A stretch of DNA of 64,000 nucleotides from CAVONB01 sp963697205 (GCA_963697205.1 CAVONB010000008.1:248001-312000), one strand, 5' to 3'; shown: positions 10,245-19,232, numbered from the stretch's first letter. Numbers and translations: made by a program. Notes: a model not told the origin generated them from the sequence alone.

Positions 10245-10706
10245 TCACGCTTTCGGCAGCACGCCCCGGATCGCGTAACGCAGAATGTCGACGACTTGCT
10301 CGGGCGTCTCCGCCACTGCCAGCGCCGCCGCGTCCACTTCCTTTAGCGCGTGCGTGTGCTCGGGCGGATGCAGGATGATCAGCGGCTTGCCCAGGGCGGC
10401 CGCATAACCCGCGTCGAACGCAGCGTTCCATTGCCGGTATTTGTCGCCGAAACGCACGACCACCACATCGGCCTTCTCGATCAGCGTGCGCGTCCGGATC
10501 GCATTCACCTGCGCGCCCTTATGATCCTTCCAGAAGCCCTTGTCCTCCGCGCCCAGGATCGCGACTCCGCAGTCGTCCGACGCGTCGTGGTCGGTCACCG
10601 GTGCGCTGAAGGAGACCGGAAGGTCGGCGCTGCGCGTACCGGCCATGATCCGGTCGCGCCAATCGGTGTGGATCTCCCCGCTCAGGTAGACGGACCAGTT
10701 CTGCAT
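10245..10706 (-). CDS. YtoQ family protein (nucleoside 2-deoxyribosyltransferase-like fold)
   Basis: The 153-residue protein matches the YtoQ family: MQNWSVYLSGEIHTDWRDRI at the N-terminus, an internal DHDASDDCGVAILG block, and RFGDKYRQWNAAFDAGYAAA, which recalls the nucleotide-binding half of nucleoside 2-deoxyribosyltransferases. The substrate is unknown. The start at 10706 fits the family and is preceded by an AGGAGAG ribosome binding site on the coding strand. It lies 46 bases downstream of ptrB on the same strand and may be read through from it. Confidence 0.85.
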   Translation of the reverse strand: MQNWSVYLSGEIHTDWRDRIMAGTRSADLPVSFSAPVTDHDASDDCGVAILGAEDKGFWKDHKGAQVNAIRTRTLIEKADVVVVRFGDKYRQWNAAFDAGYAAALGKPLIILHPPEHTHALKEVDAAALAVAETPEQVVDILRYAIRGVLPKA

Positions 10707-10752
10707 CGGCTCTCTCCTTTCTAGATGTGTCGTGTGTGCGTGCCGGATCGCG

Positions 10753-12883
10753 CTAAGCCGTCGACGGTCGCGGCGCAACGCTGGCCTTGCCGGCGATCTT
10801 CAGTGCGAAGGCGAAATCGAGCGCGATCTCCTTCAGGCTGTCGAAACGTCCCGAGGCGCCCCCATGGCCGGCCTCCATGTTGATCTTGAGCAGCACGAGG
10901 TTGTCGCTGGTGTTGTGTTCCCGCAGCTTCGCGATCCATTTCGCCGGCTCCCAGTAGGTGACGCGCGGATCTGTGAGGCCGCCGTAGGCGAAGATGTGCG
11001 GATAGGGTTGCTTCCTGACGTTGTCGTAGGGACTGTACGCGCGGATCCAATCGAACTCCGCCTTCGAGACGATCGGGTTGCCCCATTCCGTCCACTCCGG
11101 CGGCGTCAGCGGCAGGCTCGCGTCGAGCATGGTGTTCAGCACGTCCACGAACGGCACGTCGGCGATGATGCCGAGGAACAGCTCCGGCGCCATGTTGGCG
11201 ACCGCCCCCATCAGCATGCCGCCAGCCGAGCCGCCGTTGGCGACGATATGGCCCCGCCGCGTGAAGCCCTCCCGCGCCAGGTGCTCGCCCGCCGCGATGA
11301 AATCCGTGAACGTGTTCGTCTTGGTGGCGAGCTTCCCCGTCTTGTACCAGCGGTAGCCCTTGTCCTTGCCCCCGCGGATGTGGGCGATGGCGAACACGAA
11401 CCCGCGATCGACCAGCGACAGCCGGTTGGTGGAAAAGGCGGCCGGGATCGAGATGCCGTAGGAGCCGTAGCCGTAGAGGAACAGCGGCGCCGTGCCGTCG
11501 AGCGGCGTGTCGCGTCGGTAGAGCAACGAGATCGGCACGGTCTCGCCGTCGCGTGCGGGCGCATAGAGGCGCCGCGTGACGTAGAGCGCGGGGTCGTGGC
11601 CCGACGGCACTTCCTGCGTCTTGCGCAGCGTGCGCGCGCGCGTCTCCATATCGTAGTCGAACACCTGCGTCGGCGTCGTCATGGACGAATAGGAAAAGCG
11701 CAACGACGTCGTATCGTACTCGTAACCGTGAACGATGCCGAGGCTGTAGGCCTCCTCGTCGAACGCGATGTGATGCTCCTCGCCGTCACTGAAGCGCCGG
11801 ATCGCGATCCGCGGCAAACCGTTCTCGCGCTCCAGCCGGACAAGGTGGCCGGCGAAGGCGACGACGTCGAGAAGCAGGCAGCCCGGCCGGTGCGCCACCA
11901 GCTCGCGCCAGTTGGCCATGCCGATCCGGTCGACCGGCGTGCGGCAGACGCGAAAGTCTTCCGCGCCGCCGGAGTTGGTGGTGATGATCAGGTCGTCGCC
12001 GTGATGCTCGACGCTGTACTCGTGCGCCGTCTCGCGCGCGGCCACGAGCAGAGGCGTCGCTGTCGGCGTTTTGGCGTCGACGATGCGGATCTCGCTCGTC
12101 TGGTGGTCGTGCGTCTCGATCAGTATGAAGCGCTGAGACTGGGTCTCGCCGATCGACACGTAGAAGCCCATGTCGGTCTCTTCGTAGACCAGGACGTCGT
12201 CGGCAAGCGGGGTGCCCACCACGTGCCTGTAGACCCAGACCGGTCGGTGATTGTCGTCGAGTCGCACGTAGAACAGCGTGCGGCTGTCGGCCGCCCAGAT
12301 GAAATTGCCGCGCGTGTCGGGGATGACATCGTCAAGATCGCGCCCGGTGACGAGATCGCGGATGCGGATGGTGTAGAGTTCCGAGCCCTTGTCGTCGACC
12401 GCATACGCCATCAGCCGGTGATCGGGGCTGTGGCCCGCGTCGCCGAGCGCCCAGTAGGCCAGGCCCGCGCCCTTCCGCGTTGCCGTCGATCATCACGGTT
12501 TCCGGCCCGCCCCCACGCGGGCGGCGACAGATCAGCGGATACTGCCCGCCTGTGACATAGCTCGAATAATAGTCGAACGGCCCGTCGGGGGCTGGCACGG
12601 AGCTGTCGTCTTCCTTGATGCGCCCCTTCATTTCTTCGAACAGCTTCGCCTGCAACGCCGCGGTGTCGGCGAGCTGGGCCTCGGTGTAGGCGTTCTCGGC
12701 ATCGAGATAAGCGCGGATCTCCGGGTCGAGCACGCCGGGGTCGCGCATCACCTCCTGCCAGTTCTCTGCCCTAAGCCAGGCATAGTCGTCGGCGATCTCG
12801 ACCCCGTGTCGCACACAAGCCGTCCGCCGCGCAGGGGCGTGCGGCGGCGCAAGGCGCGTGAGAGGGGCGGTGGGAGATGACAT
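10753..12883 (-). CDS. ptrB: Oligopeptidase B, prolyl oligopeptidase family S9 (one frameshift)
   Basis: Oligopeptidase B is a cytoplasmic serine peptidase that cuts short peptides after Arg or Lys. The N-terminal beta-propeller half is followed by an alpha/beta hydrolase half with the nucleophile elbow VANGGSAGGMLMGAVANMAP and the catalytic His in NMEAGHGGASGRF. The ATG at 12883 (MSSPTAPLTRLAPP) has AGGAG upstream. The frame breaks near 12470 in the coding context GAAGGG-C-GCGGGC. Removing one C joins the N-terminal 139 residues to the rest and restores the expected YWALGDAGHSPDHRLMAYAV; the repaired length is 709 residues, normal for the family. A sequence error is more likely than loss of the gene. 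Confidence 0.85.
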
Positions 12884-12989
12884 TGAGGGCTCCTGATGGG
12901 GACCGGTGACAGGTGGCTGTTGCCGTGCCGTCTCGCGGCCGCGTCTGCAAGGCGCGGATGCAAGCCAGCGACGACCGTGCGACAGACGT

Positions 12990-13424
12990 TCAGTCGGCTT
13001 TCGGATCGAAGGTCAGCGCCACCCCGTTGATGCAGTAGCGCAGTCCGGTCGGCCGCGGCCCATCCGGAAAGACGTGACCAAGGTGCGCCTCGCAGCGCGC
13101 ACAGCGCACTTCCGTTCGGCGCATGAAGAACTTCCGGTCGTCGTGTTCGCTCACCGCGGCTGCCTCGGCGGGCGCCGTGAAGCTCGGCCAGCCGGTGCCG
13201 CTGTCGAATTTGCTGTCCGCATCGAACAGCGGCGATCCGCAGCACACGCACGAGAACATGCCCTCGCGCTTCTCGTCGTTCAGCGGTGAGGTGAAAGCGC
13301 GCTCTGTCCCGTGCTCGCGGGTGACGTGGTACTGCTCGGGCGTCAGCTGGTCGCGCCAATCCGCCTCCGTTTTGCGCACGGGCTCGCCCACCGTGGTTGG
13401 CGACTTCGACTCCGGCGCGCTCAT
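12990..13424 (-). CDS. msrB: Peptide-methionine (R)-S-oxide reductase
   Basis: MsrB reduces the R-form of methionine sulfoxide in oxidised proteins. The zinc site is formed by two CxxC pairs (FSCVCCGSPLF and RCARCEAHLGHVF), and the resolving end is LRYCINGVALTF with the catalytic Cys. FDSGTGWPSFTAP is the family hallmark. The start at 13424 (MSAPESKSPTT) is chosen because the open frame upstream encodes unrelated low-complexity sequence. The length of 144 residues is normal. It lies 106 bases upstream of ptrB on the same strand. Confidence 0.95.
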   Translation of the reverse strand: MSAPESKSPTTVGEPVRKTEADWRDQLTPEQYHVTREHGTERAFTSPLNDEKREGMFSCVCCGSPLFDADSKFDSGTGWPSFTAPAEAAAVSEHDDRKFFMRRTEVRCARCEAHLGHVFPDGPRPTGLRYCINGVALTFDPKAD

Positions 13425-13903
13425 GGCTCGTCTCCGTGGCTGTGGGTGGAAGGTCGAGAGCCGGCTGCAGGCAGGGCAGCGTCGGGGCTCACTGGCTGCG
13501 ATCAAGATCGGCACTCGCGAGCGCCAAGTCAAATGCCGGCCGGGCGCGCGCCTCCGCGTAGGGCCGGCCGCGCGGTCCCCAACCGCCACCACAACCGGAA
13601 GGTGTCGTCGCGGCTTGTGACACCACGGGTGGGGATCGGCAAAGGGCTCGAAGTTTCGCGTAAGACTTATAGTGTACTGAAGAGGGTTGCGTCCGCATCC
13701 TCCCGTTGACAGTCGAGTAGAAATAGCATTTACCCAGTCTGGGCCGGGCGAAGGGGGAGCTTGTCCTCGGCTCAACTGCAAAACCGGCAGAAATCGATAA
13801 GCATACCAGTAGTCTGGCTGTTGACCGTCAACAGCAGTCCTGATGGTCTTGGCTGCTTCGGCCGGGACGTCAGTCGTCAGGGGTTTGGCAAAAGGGGAGG
13901 ACT
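13425..13903. other. Divergent intergenic region between msrB and mucR
   Basis: This 479-base gap carries no gene I can support. It holds the promoters of msrB and of mucR. The half nearest mucR is AT-richer than its surroundings and contains a perfect 19-base palindrome at 13817-13835. The ribosome binding site for mucR (AAAGGGGAGGA) is at about 13891-13901. Confidence 0.55.
13817..13835. promoter_or_regulatory. Perfect 9+1+9 palindrome upstream of mucR (candidate operator)
   Basis: The sequence GCTGTTGACCGTCAACAGC is a perfect inverted repeat centred on one base. It ends 68 bases before the mucR start codon. Its size and position suit a dimeric repressor site. MucR proteins usually prefer AT-rich, T-run targets, so another regulator may use it. 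Confidence 0.5.
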
Positions 13904-14311
13904 ATGGAAGATCAGGTCAAGCCAGCACTGGTTGAATTGGCCACGAATATTGTTTCGGCCTATGTCAGCAACAATACTGTGGCCAGCTCGGATTTGCCGA
14001 GTTTGATCTTGGACGTCCATGCCGCGCTCAACCGCGCTTCGAGCAATGCCCCCGCCCCGGATCGCGAGGAGCTAAAGCCCGCGGTCCCCATCAAGCGGTC
14101 CGTCACGCCCGAGTACATCGTCTGTCTCGAGGACGGCAAGAAGTTCAAGTCGCTGAAGCGGCACCTGCGCACCCAATACAACCTGTCCCCGGAAGAGTAC
14201 CGCGAGAAGTGGGACCTGCCCCACGACTATCCGATGGTGGCGCCCAATTACGCCGCCGCGCGCTCCCAACTCGCCAAGAGAATGGGCCTGGGCACCCGCC
14301 GCGAGAAATAA
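13904..14311 (+). CDS. mucR: MucR/Ros family transcriptional regulator
   Basis: MucR/Ros proteins are small zinc-finger DNA-binding proteins that control exopolysaccharide, motility and cell-cycle genes in alphaproteobacteria, and repress their own genes. This 135-residue protein has the core YIVCLEDGKKFKSLKRHLRT followed by a SPEEYREKWDLP-type segment and WDLPHDYPMVAPNYAAARSQ. The finger is the reduced type: CLED replaces CxxC, and a Gln stands where many members have the final His (HLRTQYN). The ATG at 13904 has a strong GGGGAGGA site. A long intergenic region with a perfect palindrome precedes it. Confidence 0.93.
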   Translation: MEDQVKPALVELATNIVSAYVSNNTVASSDLPSLILDVHAALNRASSNAPAPDREELKPAVPIKRSVTPEYIVCLEDGKKFKSLKRHLRTQYNLSPEEYREKWDLPHDYPMVAPNYAAARSQLAKRMGLGTRREK

Positions 14312-14474
14312 GCCCGGCCCAGAGTTTCGGCCCAAGCGCAGACATCGATCCAAGAGCAGACATCGACCCGTTCGCGGGCATGGTTCCACCTGCAGGCCGC
14401 GTCCCACACGCAAGGGCGCTTGCGCGCGCGGGATCCCTGTCGCCGGCGATCGTGATCCGTGCCCGCTCCCGGAC

Positions 14475-15017
14475 CTATCCGCGGCGACGGCCCGTCGCGC
14501 CGCCGTCGTCACGCGGCCGCCGCGTCGTCTCCGGTGCCCCGCGCTTGCGCGCTTCCGCCATGCGCAGCTCGCCGTGACGTTGGTGGTCCGCGCCGCGTGC
14601 CGCGTTGGCCGTGTCGGCGCGCTTAGCCGCGTCAGCCTCGTGCGTGCTGCGCGCCGCCGCTGCCATCGACGCCCGCAGCCCGGCCAGCTCCGAATGGTAG
14701 AGCCGCGACAGCGCGGCATGCCGCGACACGCTATAGGTCCAATGCCCCGCCACGCCGCGCTGGCGCTCGCTGCGTAAGGCGCGTCTGAGATGCGCAACGA
14801 GCCGCGTTCTGGCCGCCACGCTCTGATCGGCGATTTCGTGCGGCCATAGCGGCAGAAGGCGCACGAGCGCGTCGATGCGCGGATCGAAGGCCGCGCTGGA
14901 TGGCTGGACGTCCGCGATGCGCGTGTCGCATTCGGTCGGTTCGCAAGCGCACCGCTCGTCGCCTGGCGCGTGGGTGGCGTCGGCCAATGAGGCAACTGTG
15001 GTGGATAGGGGGCGCAT
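14475..15017 (-). CDS. Conserved-looking hypothetical protein
   Basis: The 180-residue product is not one I recognise. The middle (about residues 45-115) looks like a folded helical region: FDPRIDALVRLLPLWPHEIA and AGHWTYSVSRHAALSRLYHS. The C-terminal 65 residues are Arg/Ala-rich and probably disordered. The ATG at 15017 is preceded by ACAGGAG at a good distance, which supports the call. It is divergent from the HTH gene at 15247, so the two share a promoter region. Confidence 0.6.
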   Translation of the reverse strand: MRPLSTTVASLADATHAPGDERCACEPTECDTRIADVQPSSAAFDPRIDALVRLLPLWPHEIADQSVAARTRLVAHLRRALRSERQRGVAGHWTYSVSRHAALSRLYHSELAGLRASMAAAARSTHEADAAKRADTANAARGADHQRHGELRMAEARKRGAPETTRRPRDDGGATGRRRG

Positions 15018-15144
15018 GTTTCGGCTCCTGTCAGTCGACGGGATGCCGAATGTGCGCTGTGCGCGCGGACGCGGGGATTACTCGCGATTGATGCCGCTAC
15101 TTAACTGTGCACTCGCAAAAGCCGTCGCGCCGGCAGGAGCCGAT

Positions 15145-15155
15145 TTATCCCCGCG
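15145..15155 (+). promoter_or_regulatory. TTATCCCCGCG element upstream of the HTH gene
   Basis: This 11-mer lies 102 bases upstream of the HTH gene start. The same 11-mer occurs at 24569-24579, 120 bases upstream of the GTA small terminase. It resembles a degenerate DnaA box in its first six bases. Its role is unknown. Confidence 0.3.
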
Positions 15156-15246
15156 CACGGCGTGAAACGTATTCTTGCATGGCTACGCCGATCTGCTCGG
15201 CAAAGCGCGTCGCACTGGCCTTTCAATTCGTGCGGGAGATCCAGAA

Positions 15247-15693
15247 ATGGAACACGGTTGTCCAGGAACAGATCATGTCGTCGCTGTCGCGGACAACGCG
15301 ACACCTGATGCCGTCGCAACGCGTCGGTCCTTCGCTGCCTTCGCAGTTGCACCCCAGACCGTCGAATACGACGTCATCGAATACGTCGTCGCCCAGGTCT
15401 TCGGCGTGTCCCGTGACGACCTGCGCGCCGGCAGCCGGGGCCGCGCCCATGTCGCACAGGCACGCCAGGTCGCCATGTATCTCGCCCACGTCATCTGCCA
15501 GAAGACCTTGTCGGAGGTCGGCCGTCTGTTCGAACGCGACCGCACCACCGTGGCACACGCCTGCAGCCTCGTGGAGGACCGGCGCGACGATCCACTCTTC
15601 GATCAGGTGATGGAGCTGCTCGAAGGTCTAGTCGGCGCCATGACCGCGCCGCGCGCACTGACCGGCGCCAGCGCGGCATTCTACGTCAACTGA
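15247..15693 (+). CDS. DnaA C-terminal-type helix-turn-helix protein
   Basis: The product (148 residues) has a C-terminal half that resembles DnaA domain IV, the part that binds DnaA boxes: ARQVAMYLAHVICQKTLSEV and GRLFERDRTTVAHACSLVED. The ATPase domains of DnaA are absent, so it can bind DNA but not act as an initiator. The start is placed at the ATG at 15247, which has GGGAG upstream; the frame is open 24 codons further. It lies 26 bases before a DUF6456 gene, an arrangement found in other Hyphomicrobiales. A cell-cycle or replication-linked regulatory role is inferred only from the domain. Confidence 0.8.
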   Translation: MEHGCPGTDHVVAVADNATPDAVATRRSFAAFAVAPQTVEYDVIEYVVAQVFGVSRDDLRAGSRGRAHVAQARQVAMYLAHVICQKTLSEVGRLFERDRTTVAHACSLVEDRRDDPLFDQVMELLEGLVGAMTAPRALTGASAAFYVN

Positions 15694-15719
15694 ACCCGGG
15701 ACCGGAGGCGGAGCGCAAC

Positions 15720-16322
15720 ATGGTGAGGTCGGTTCGCAAGGTGGCCGCGGGCGGCAGCCGCCCCGTACAACACGCTGCAACGCCAAAGCGGCGCGAGGCC
15801 GACGAAAGGCCGCTTGCCTGGCTGCGCCGACGCAAGGACAAGGTCGGCCAGCCCATGATCGATGCGTTCCAGTTCGAGGCGGGCGAGCGCCTGCGCGCCG
15901 ACTACACCTTCGCCCAGCTGATGCCGTCCGTCACCATGAGCTGGCGCGCCGAAGCCGGAGACGGCAACCGCCGCTCGCCGCACGGTGGTGCCGCCGACCT
16001 GCAGGACGCCGTCATCGCTGCCCGCGAACGGGTCAACCGCGCCATGGCCTCCGTCGGCCCCGAGCTGTCCGGCATCCTGATCGACGTGTGTTGCCACCTG
16101 AAGGGACTGGAGGCGGCCGAGCGCGACCGCGGATGGCCGCTGCGCTCCGCCAAGGTCGTCCTGCAGCTGGGATTGACCAGTCTGGCGCGTCACTATGGCA
16201 TCGGCCCCGCCGCGCCACGCACAAGCGCCCGAGCGCCGGTTCGCCACTGGGGCAGCGCCGATTACCGCCCGCGCATCGCCAAGCCGCCGTCCGAAACCGA
16301 GCCCGCCGCGGACGAGCGCTGA
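15720..16322 (+). CDS. DUF6456 domain protein
   Basis: The 200-residue product matches the DUF6456 domain of alphaproteobacterial proteins, often fused to or next to a DnaA-C-type HTH. The stretches ADYTFAQLMPSVTMSWRAEA and ISGV-like LSGILIDVCCHLKGLEAAER are the best conserved. The C-terminus (RSAKVVLQLGLTSLARHYG) closes the domain, followed by a charged tail. No catalytic motif is visible. It follows the HTH gene by 26 bases and is probably its partner. Confidence 0.82.
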   Translation: MVRSVRKVAAGGSRPVQHAATPKRREADERPLAWLRRRKDKVGQPMIDAFQFEAGERLRADYTFAQLMPSVTMSWRAEAGDGNRRSPHGGAADLQDAVIAARERVNRAMASVGPELSGILIDVCCHLKGLEAAERDRGWPLRSAKVVLQLGLTSLARHYGIGPAAPRTSARAPVRHWGSADYRPRIAKPPSETEPAADER

Positions 16323-16353
16323 ACCGGACGTCGGAACTTCCCGCTTGCAGCGC

Positions 16354-16785
16354 TCATGCGACCGCTTCGGCTGCGCGCGCGGCATCGGCGCGGATCCGCT
16401 GCACCATCGAAGCAAGCCCGTTCGAGCGCTGCTGGGTGAGGTGATCCTTGAGACCCAGCGACGCGAAGATCGCTTGCGCATCCGTCGCCAGGATGTCTGC
16501 GGCGGTCTTGCCCGAGTAGATCGCAAACAGGATCGCGATCAAGCCGCGCACGATCATCGCATCGCTGTCGCCGGTAAAAGTAAGGCGGCGCTCGCTGGCC
16601 GTCTCAGCCGGCGCCACCGTCGTGGAGAGCCACACCTGGCTCGCGCAGCCGCGCACCTTGTTGGCCTCGCTGCGCTCGGCGTCGGCCAGCGGCGCCAGGT
16701 CACGGCCGAGCTCGATGACGTAGCGGTACCGGTCCTCCCAGTCGTCAAGAAGCTCGAAGTCGGATTGGATGCTGGCAAGGCTCAT
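16354..16785 (-). CDS. sufE: SufE family cysteine desulfuration protein
   Basis: SufE accepts sulfur from the desulfurase SufS and passes it to the SufBCD iron-sulfur scaffold. The catalytic Cys lies in NKVRGCASQVWLSTT. The flanking ELLDDWEDRYRYVIELGRDL and GLIAILFAIYSGKTAADIL are typical. The start is set at the ATG at 16785 (MSLASIQSDF); the 15 upstream codons do not match the family. The length of 143 residues is normal. It is convergent with the DUF6456 gene and not linked to other suf genes here. Confidence 0.93.
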   Translation of the reverse strand: MSLASIQSDFELLDDWEDRYRYVIELGRDLAPLADAERSEANKVRGCASQVWLSTTVAPAETASERRLTFTGDSDAMIVRGLIAILFAIYSGKTAADILATDAQAIFASLGLKDHLTQQRSNGLASMVQRIRADAARAAEAVA

Positions 16786-16885
16786 CGACCGGTCCTGTTG
16801 GTGCGGCCGGCAAGAGGGCCGGCAGCCCATAACCTGTGCATCGCCGCCCGCCGTGTCCAGTCTCCAGGTACCGCCCCGGCTATCG

Positions 16886-17425
16886 TCAGCCGTCCGTGCG
16901 CGCGCCGTAGCGCGATTGCTGGGGATAGAGTGGCAGGCGGTCCTGCGGCTTGACCGGCCGGATCAGGACCTGATCTTCGAGGCCGCGTGCCGGCGCGGAG
17001 CCGAAAACAGGCGAGGGGGAGGTCGCTTGCGCCGGCCCGCGCACCCCAGGCGTAGCGGCCAGGCTGGGGGCAACACGGGGATCCAGACGGGAGGCCGGGC
17101 TCGATGCAAGACCCGCGTCGATGGCACCCGGGCCGCGCCCGGGTTCGCCGGTGGCGCTGGCTGTGAGATCGGCGCGCGAGCCGCTGGCCTTCAGCCGCTC
17201 GCTCACGATGTCGCTGGCCATGGCGAAGGCAAACTGGGCTTTCGACTGGAACACGGTCCAGACCTCGCCCGCCCGCGTGCAGGTCGTCGGATTGCGCTCG
17301 CAGAAGGTCATCGTCCAGTGCGTCGCGGCAGACGCCTGTTTCAGCAGCCGCTCCTGTTGCGCCCTATCGGTCGGCAACAGCATCACGACGACGGCGACCC
17401 AGAACCCCCATCTGATCAGGAACAT
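16886..17425 (-). CDS. DUF5330 domain protein
   Basis: The 179-residue product starts MFLIRWGFWVAVVVMLLP, a signal or anchor helix typical of the DUF5330 family of Hyphomicrobiales. It contains the conserved CERNPTTCTRAGEVWTVFQS segment with two Cys residues that could form a disulfide in the periplasm. The C-terminal half is Pro/Ala-rich. The function is unknown. The start at 17425 is chosen because the codons upstream are unrelated. It is divergent from the peptidoglycan-binding gene at 17660. Confidence 0.82.
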   Translation of the reverse strand: MFLIRWGFWVAVVVMLLPTDRAQQERLLKQASAATHWTMTFCERNPTTCTRAGEVWTVFQSKAQFAFAMASDIVSERLKASGSRADLTASATGEPGRGPGAIDAGLASSPASRLDPRVAPSLAATPGVRGPAQATSPSPVFGSAPARGLEDQVLIRPVKPQDRLPLYPQQSRYGARTDG

Positions 17426-17659
17426 CGCTCGGGGCCTCCTTTTTCCCCGGTCTCCAGGGAAAGAGTAGACGTTAAGCCAGAACGGACCGTGAAAGCGCTT
17501 CGCGCAATTTATTTTAAATGCCGAGCATCGCACCGCGAGCCGCCCGAAAGCCTGGATTTCCGGGCTGCGGCAAAGGGCTGGTGCCCGCGATGGTTAGCCG
17601 GACGTTTACGGCTGGCAGGCCAGACTGGAGCGCAAGACGCCCTTTCGGCAACCCGATCA

Positions 17660-18421
17660 ATGGCTATGACGCAACGAGAGCTCAGGCTCGGTCTGTTGGC
17701 ATTCCTGGTTCTTGCCTTCGGACTGGCCGCCAACATGCTGTTCTTCCAGAACGCGCAGCACGTGCGGTTGCGCGCGCACGTCGGCACGCAGGCCGACGCG
17801 ATTGCTGCCGATCGCGCCCGCCGGCTGTCTCTGGGTGCCGTGGAGACCGCAGCGACGCCCTCGGTGGCCACCAGGCCGGCCCCCTCCGGTCCCGGCATGT
17901 CCGTCCTCAATCCCGGCACGGCAGACCGCTCGCCGCTTACGCCGGGTCTCGCACCGCCCCGGGGCGGCGAGGACGAAAGCGTTGAGACGGTCCGCGCCAT
18001 CCAGCGGGAGCTGCAACTCAAGGGCTACCAGCCGGGCGCCGCCGATGGCGTGCCTGGGCTGACGACACGCGCCGCGATCATGGCCTTCGAGCACGATTAC
18101 GGACTGCCTCTGACGGGTGAGGCGCACGACCGCCTGCTGAAAGCCATCCTGTTCGGCGCCTCCTCGTCGGGCGCCGCAAAGCATGCCGCAGTCCCTCCAA
18201 CGGCCGGCGCCCAGACCGTGATCCGCACCGTGCAGCAGACACTGTCCGCGCTCGGCTATGCCAAAGGTCCCGTCGACGGGCAGATCGGCCCCGATACGAT
18301 CCGCGCCATTCGCGCGTTCGAGGCTCAGGCCGGCCTGCCCGAGACCGGCCGAATCTCCGGCACGCTTCTGTCGCGCCTTGCCCAGGCGGCCGCAACGCGC
18401 AGTCGCACCCCGCGCGGATGA
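17660..18421 (+). CDS. Membrane-anchored protein with two peptidoglycan-binding domains
   Basis: The 253-residue product has an N-terminal transmembrane helix (LRLGLLAFLVLAFGLAANML), a periplasmic linker, and two PG_binding_1 domains. The first begins ETVRAIQRELQLKGYQPGAA and the second TVIRTVQQTLSALGYAKGPV; both carry the DG..G..T..AI..F core. Such proteins bind peptidoglycan without cutting it. Two ATG codons (17660 and 17666) could start it. It is 61 bases before the DUF1491 gene. Confidence 0.87.
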   Translation: MAMTQRELRLGLLAFLVLAFGLAANMLFFQNAQHVRLRAHVGTQADAIAADRARRLSLGAVETAATPSVATRPAPSGPGMSVLNPGTADRSPLTPGLAPPRGGEDESVETVRAIQRELQLKGYQPGAADGVPGLTTRAAIMAFEHDYGLPLTGEAHDRLLKAILFGASSSGAAKHAAVPPTAGAQTVIRTVQQTLSALGYAKGPVDGQIGPDTIRAIRAFEAQAGLPETGRISGTLLSRLAQAAATRSRTPRG

Positions 18422-18482
18422 TCGGCGCGACGCCGACGCCGCCCGGGCTGACAGCGCCGTCGCATCGGCGCATGATGCCGCC

Positions 18483-18845
18483 ATGCAGCTCAAGTCCGAG
18501 ATCTGGATCAAGGCGTATCTGCGCCAACTCGCCGCCGGCGGCGCGATGGCGACGATCGTGCGTCATGGCGACGACGACGCCGGCGCGATCTTCATAAAGG
18601 TGCGCCATCGCAATGGACGTGCCGCTCTTTATGGTCCCGCGCCGGCCGGCATGGACGAGATGGCGTCCGATAGGCGCTTTGCGCTGCTGCTCGGTGACGC
18701 CACCGAGGAAGCCGCTGTCGACAGCCGCCTCGCCGATGAAAGCCGCTTCGATCCCGACGTCTGGCTGATCGAGGTGGAGGATCGCGACGGCCGCCACTTC
18801 CTCGACGACTGGCTCGTCGCCTCGCGACCAGAAGTGCCTTGGTGA
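18483..18845 (+). CDS. DUF1491 family protein
   Basis: The 120-residue product matches DUF1491: MQLKSEIWIKAYLRQLAAGG at the N-terminus, then ATIVRHGDDDAGAIFIKV and DPDVWLIEVEDRDGRHFLDD. The family is small, cytoplasmic and of unknown function, found mainly in alphaproteobacteria. The ATG at 18483 gives the family N-terminus; the open frame upstream overlaps the previous gene. Confidence 0.87.
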   Translation: MQLKSEIWIKAYLRQLAAGGAMATIVRHGDDDAGAIFIKVRHRNGRAALYGPAPAGMDEMASDRRFALLLGDATEEAAVDSRLADESRFDPDVWLIEVEDRDGRHFLDDWLVASRPEVPW

Positions 18846-18856
18846 TGCCTGACGTC

Positions 18857-18871
18857 TTAACGAAGCGTTAA
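18857..18871. promoter_or_regulatory. Perfect CtrA box (TTAA-N7-TTAA)
   Basis: The sequence TTAACGAAGCGTTAA matches the full CtrA consensus TTAA-N7-TTAA and is followed by C. CtrA is the cell-cycle master regulator of alphaproteobacteria. The site is 112 bases upstream of the 66-residue gene at 18984, a distance that suits control of its promoter. Confidence 0.7.
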
Positions 18872-18983
18872 CCGAATCGGCTCCTTACTCTGACTGCGGA
18901 GTTCTTCCGCGTCCGCCATCCCGCCACCCCAACGCGGGATCGTCCACCGAGTTGGCGGGTGATCAGGCTGCAGGAGTGGGCCC

Positions 18984-19184
18984 ATGGCAACCATCCTTGA
19001 TTTCCCGCAGACCGGTGGCGCCTCCGATGCGCGCCCGCGTGCGCCGAAGCAATGTGGCACGTCTGCTGAGATCGTCCTGTTCCCAGGCGTGCGCTACGAG
19101 CGCTGGGAAGATGCGCCGCAAGCGCGCAAGTCGAGACCACGCCGCAAGGCCGTCAAGCGCGATACCCTCGACATCCTCGAGTGA
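18984..19184 (+). CDS. Small conserved protein of 66 residues
   Basis: The product starts MATILDFPQTGG and contains AEIVLFPGVRYERWE, a pattern I have seen in short unannotated proteins of Hyphomicrobiales, followed by a basic tail and a C-terminal LDILE. No function is known. A GCAGGAG ribosome binding site precedes the ATG. The perfect CtrA box upstream suggests cell-cycle control. Confidence 0.7.
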   Translation: MATILDFPQTGGASDARPRAPKQCGTSAEIVLFPGVRYERWEDAPQARKSRPRRKAVKRDTLDILE

Positions 19185-19232
19185 CGCAGCAGGTCGATTG
19201 AAGGCGCGTCGGGACGTGCAAGGTTCTGCCCG

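Noticed and set aside
10732..12555. 607-residue open frame on the plus strand
   Set aside because: It is antisense to ptrB, whose motifs are certain.
15247..15693. Chromosome initiator DnaA
   Set aside because: Only the C-terminal DNA-binding part is present; the AAA+ ATPase domain is absent.
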